From an uncultured Gammaproteobacteria bacterium (GTDB lineage: Bacteria; Pseudomonadota; Gammaproteobacteria; Arenicellales; Poriferihabitantaceae): a stretch of DNA of 6,719 nucleotides. Below the pieces are notes generated by a model that was not told the origin of the DNA, made no database searches, and saw nothing but the letters and a program-made list of their open reading frames with translations. Where the stretch lies: the NCBI GenBank assembly GCA_938021685.1, contig CALIFM010000217.1:1-6719 (forward strand), written 5' to 3'. This document shows, one piece after another, positions 6,501 through 6,719 of the stretch; within the stretch, counting starts at the first letter, position 1, and each line of letters starts with the position of its first letter. The translations under genes were made by a program, and so were the position numbers.

Positions 6501-6719
6501 TAATTGAATTGCCTTGCCTTCAATTAGCACTGGCTCAAAAGCTTGAATACCTAAACGGTGCAAGGTTGGTGCACGGTTAAGCAGCACTGGATGCTCACGA
6601 ATCACCTCTTCCAAGATGTCCCACACTAAAGGCAACTCTTGGTCCACCAGTTTCTTGGCTTGCTTGATATTGCTAGCATGCTCACGACCAATAATTTTGG
6701 CAAAAATAAACGGCTTGAA
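3585..6719 (-). CDS. rpoC: DNA-directed RNA polymerase subunit beta', C-terminal 1044 codons (cut by window edge)
   Basis: Beta' forms one pincer of RNA polymerase and holds the catalytic Mg2+. The reading frame is open to the right window edge with [15 protein letters not shown], so about 376 N-terminal residues (by alignment to Escherichia coli from memory) lie outside; a GTG at 6645-6647 is an internal valine, not the start. In fragment numbering the catalytic motif [10 protein letters not shown] is at 82-91, with the three Mg-binding Asp at 84, 86 and 88. The bridge helix ([20 protein letters not shown]) is near 394-413. The second zinc site has Cys435, Cys509, Cys516 and Cys519. The trigger loop begins at [11 protein letters not shown] (553-563), followed by the large insertion of proteobacterial beta' up to about 750 and then [13 protein letters not shown]. 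The last 48 residues are strongly acidic (15 Asp/Glu, one Lys). It ends in TAG, 147 bases before rpsL. Confidence 0.99.
   Translation of the reverse strand, partial: [1044 protein letters not shown]

Noticed and set aside
6645..6647. GTG as the start of rpoC
   Set aside because: The frame stays open upstream to the window edge and encodes conserved beta' sequence (FKPFIFAK...), so this is an internal valine codon.
1..6719. Search for an undescribed defence, mobile or biosynthetic system
   Set aside because: All long reading frames are explained by five universal housekeeping genes. No repeats, integrase, transposase, toxin-antitoxin pair or compositional break was seen.

Overview
The window is a compact housekeeping block from a bacterium, with every gene on the minus strand. 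In transcription order (high to low coordinate) it holds the 3' three-quarters of rpoC, complete rpsL, complete rpsG, complete fusA, and the first 47 codons of tuf. This is the end of the RNA polymerase (rpoBC) operon followed directly by the str operon. The RpoC fragment aligns almost without gaps to the proteobacterial subunit and keeps the large insertion in the trigger loop. S7 has the 156-residue length, and EF-G and S12 look proteobacterial. I infer a gamma- or betaproteobacterium of moderate GC content, but cannot go further without a database search. No tRNA, rRNA, mobile element, CRISPR array or sign of transferred DNA is visible.

Layout: 3585-6719 is rpoC, open to the right window edge. 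3438-3584 is the rpoC-rpsL spacer. It holds a near-consensus sigma-70 promoter (TTGACA, 17 nt, TAGAAT) with a very GC-rich discriminator, then a short leader containing a hairpin. rpsL occupies 3063-3437. 2804-3062 is an unusually long rpsL-rpsG spacer (259 nt) with at least four candidate hairpins, several tiny ORFs and no convincing promoter. rpsG is 2333-2803, fusA 198-2300 and tuf 1-142. The 32 nt between rpsG and fusA and the 55 nt between fusA and tuf hold no terminator or clear promoter, so rpsL-rpsG-fusA-tuf is most simply one operon.

The genes act together in gene expression. RpoC is the catalytic subunit of RNA polymerase. S12 and S7 are small-subunit proteins, S12 at the decoding centre and S7 at the head and E site. 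EF-G drives translocation, and EF-Tu delivers aminoacyl-tRNA. The promoter architecture before rpsL suggests that the str operon has its own growth-rate or ppGpp-responsive transcription start in addition to any readthrough from rpoBC.

I found no undescribed system. The parts worth a second look are regulatory: the rpsL promoter and leader, the long structured rpsL-rpsG spacer, and the apparent lack of a Shine-Dalgarno sequence before fusA.
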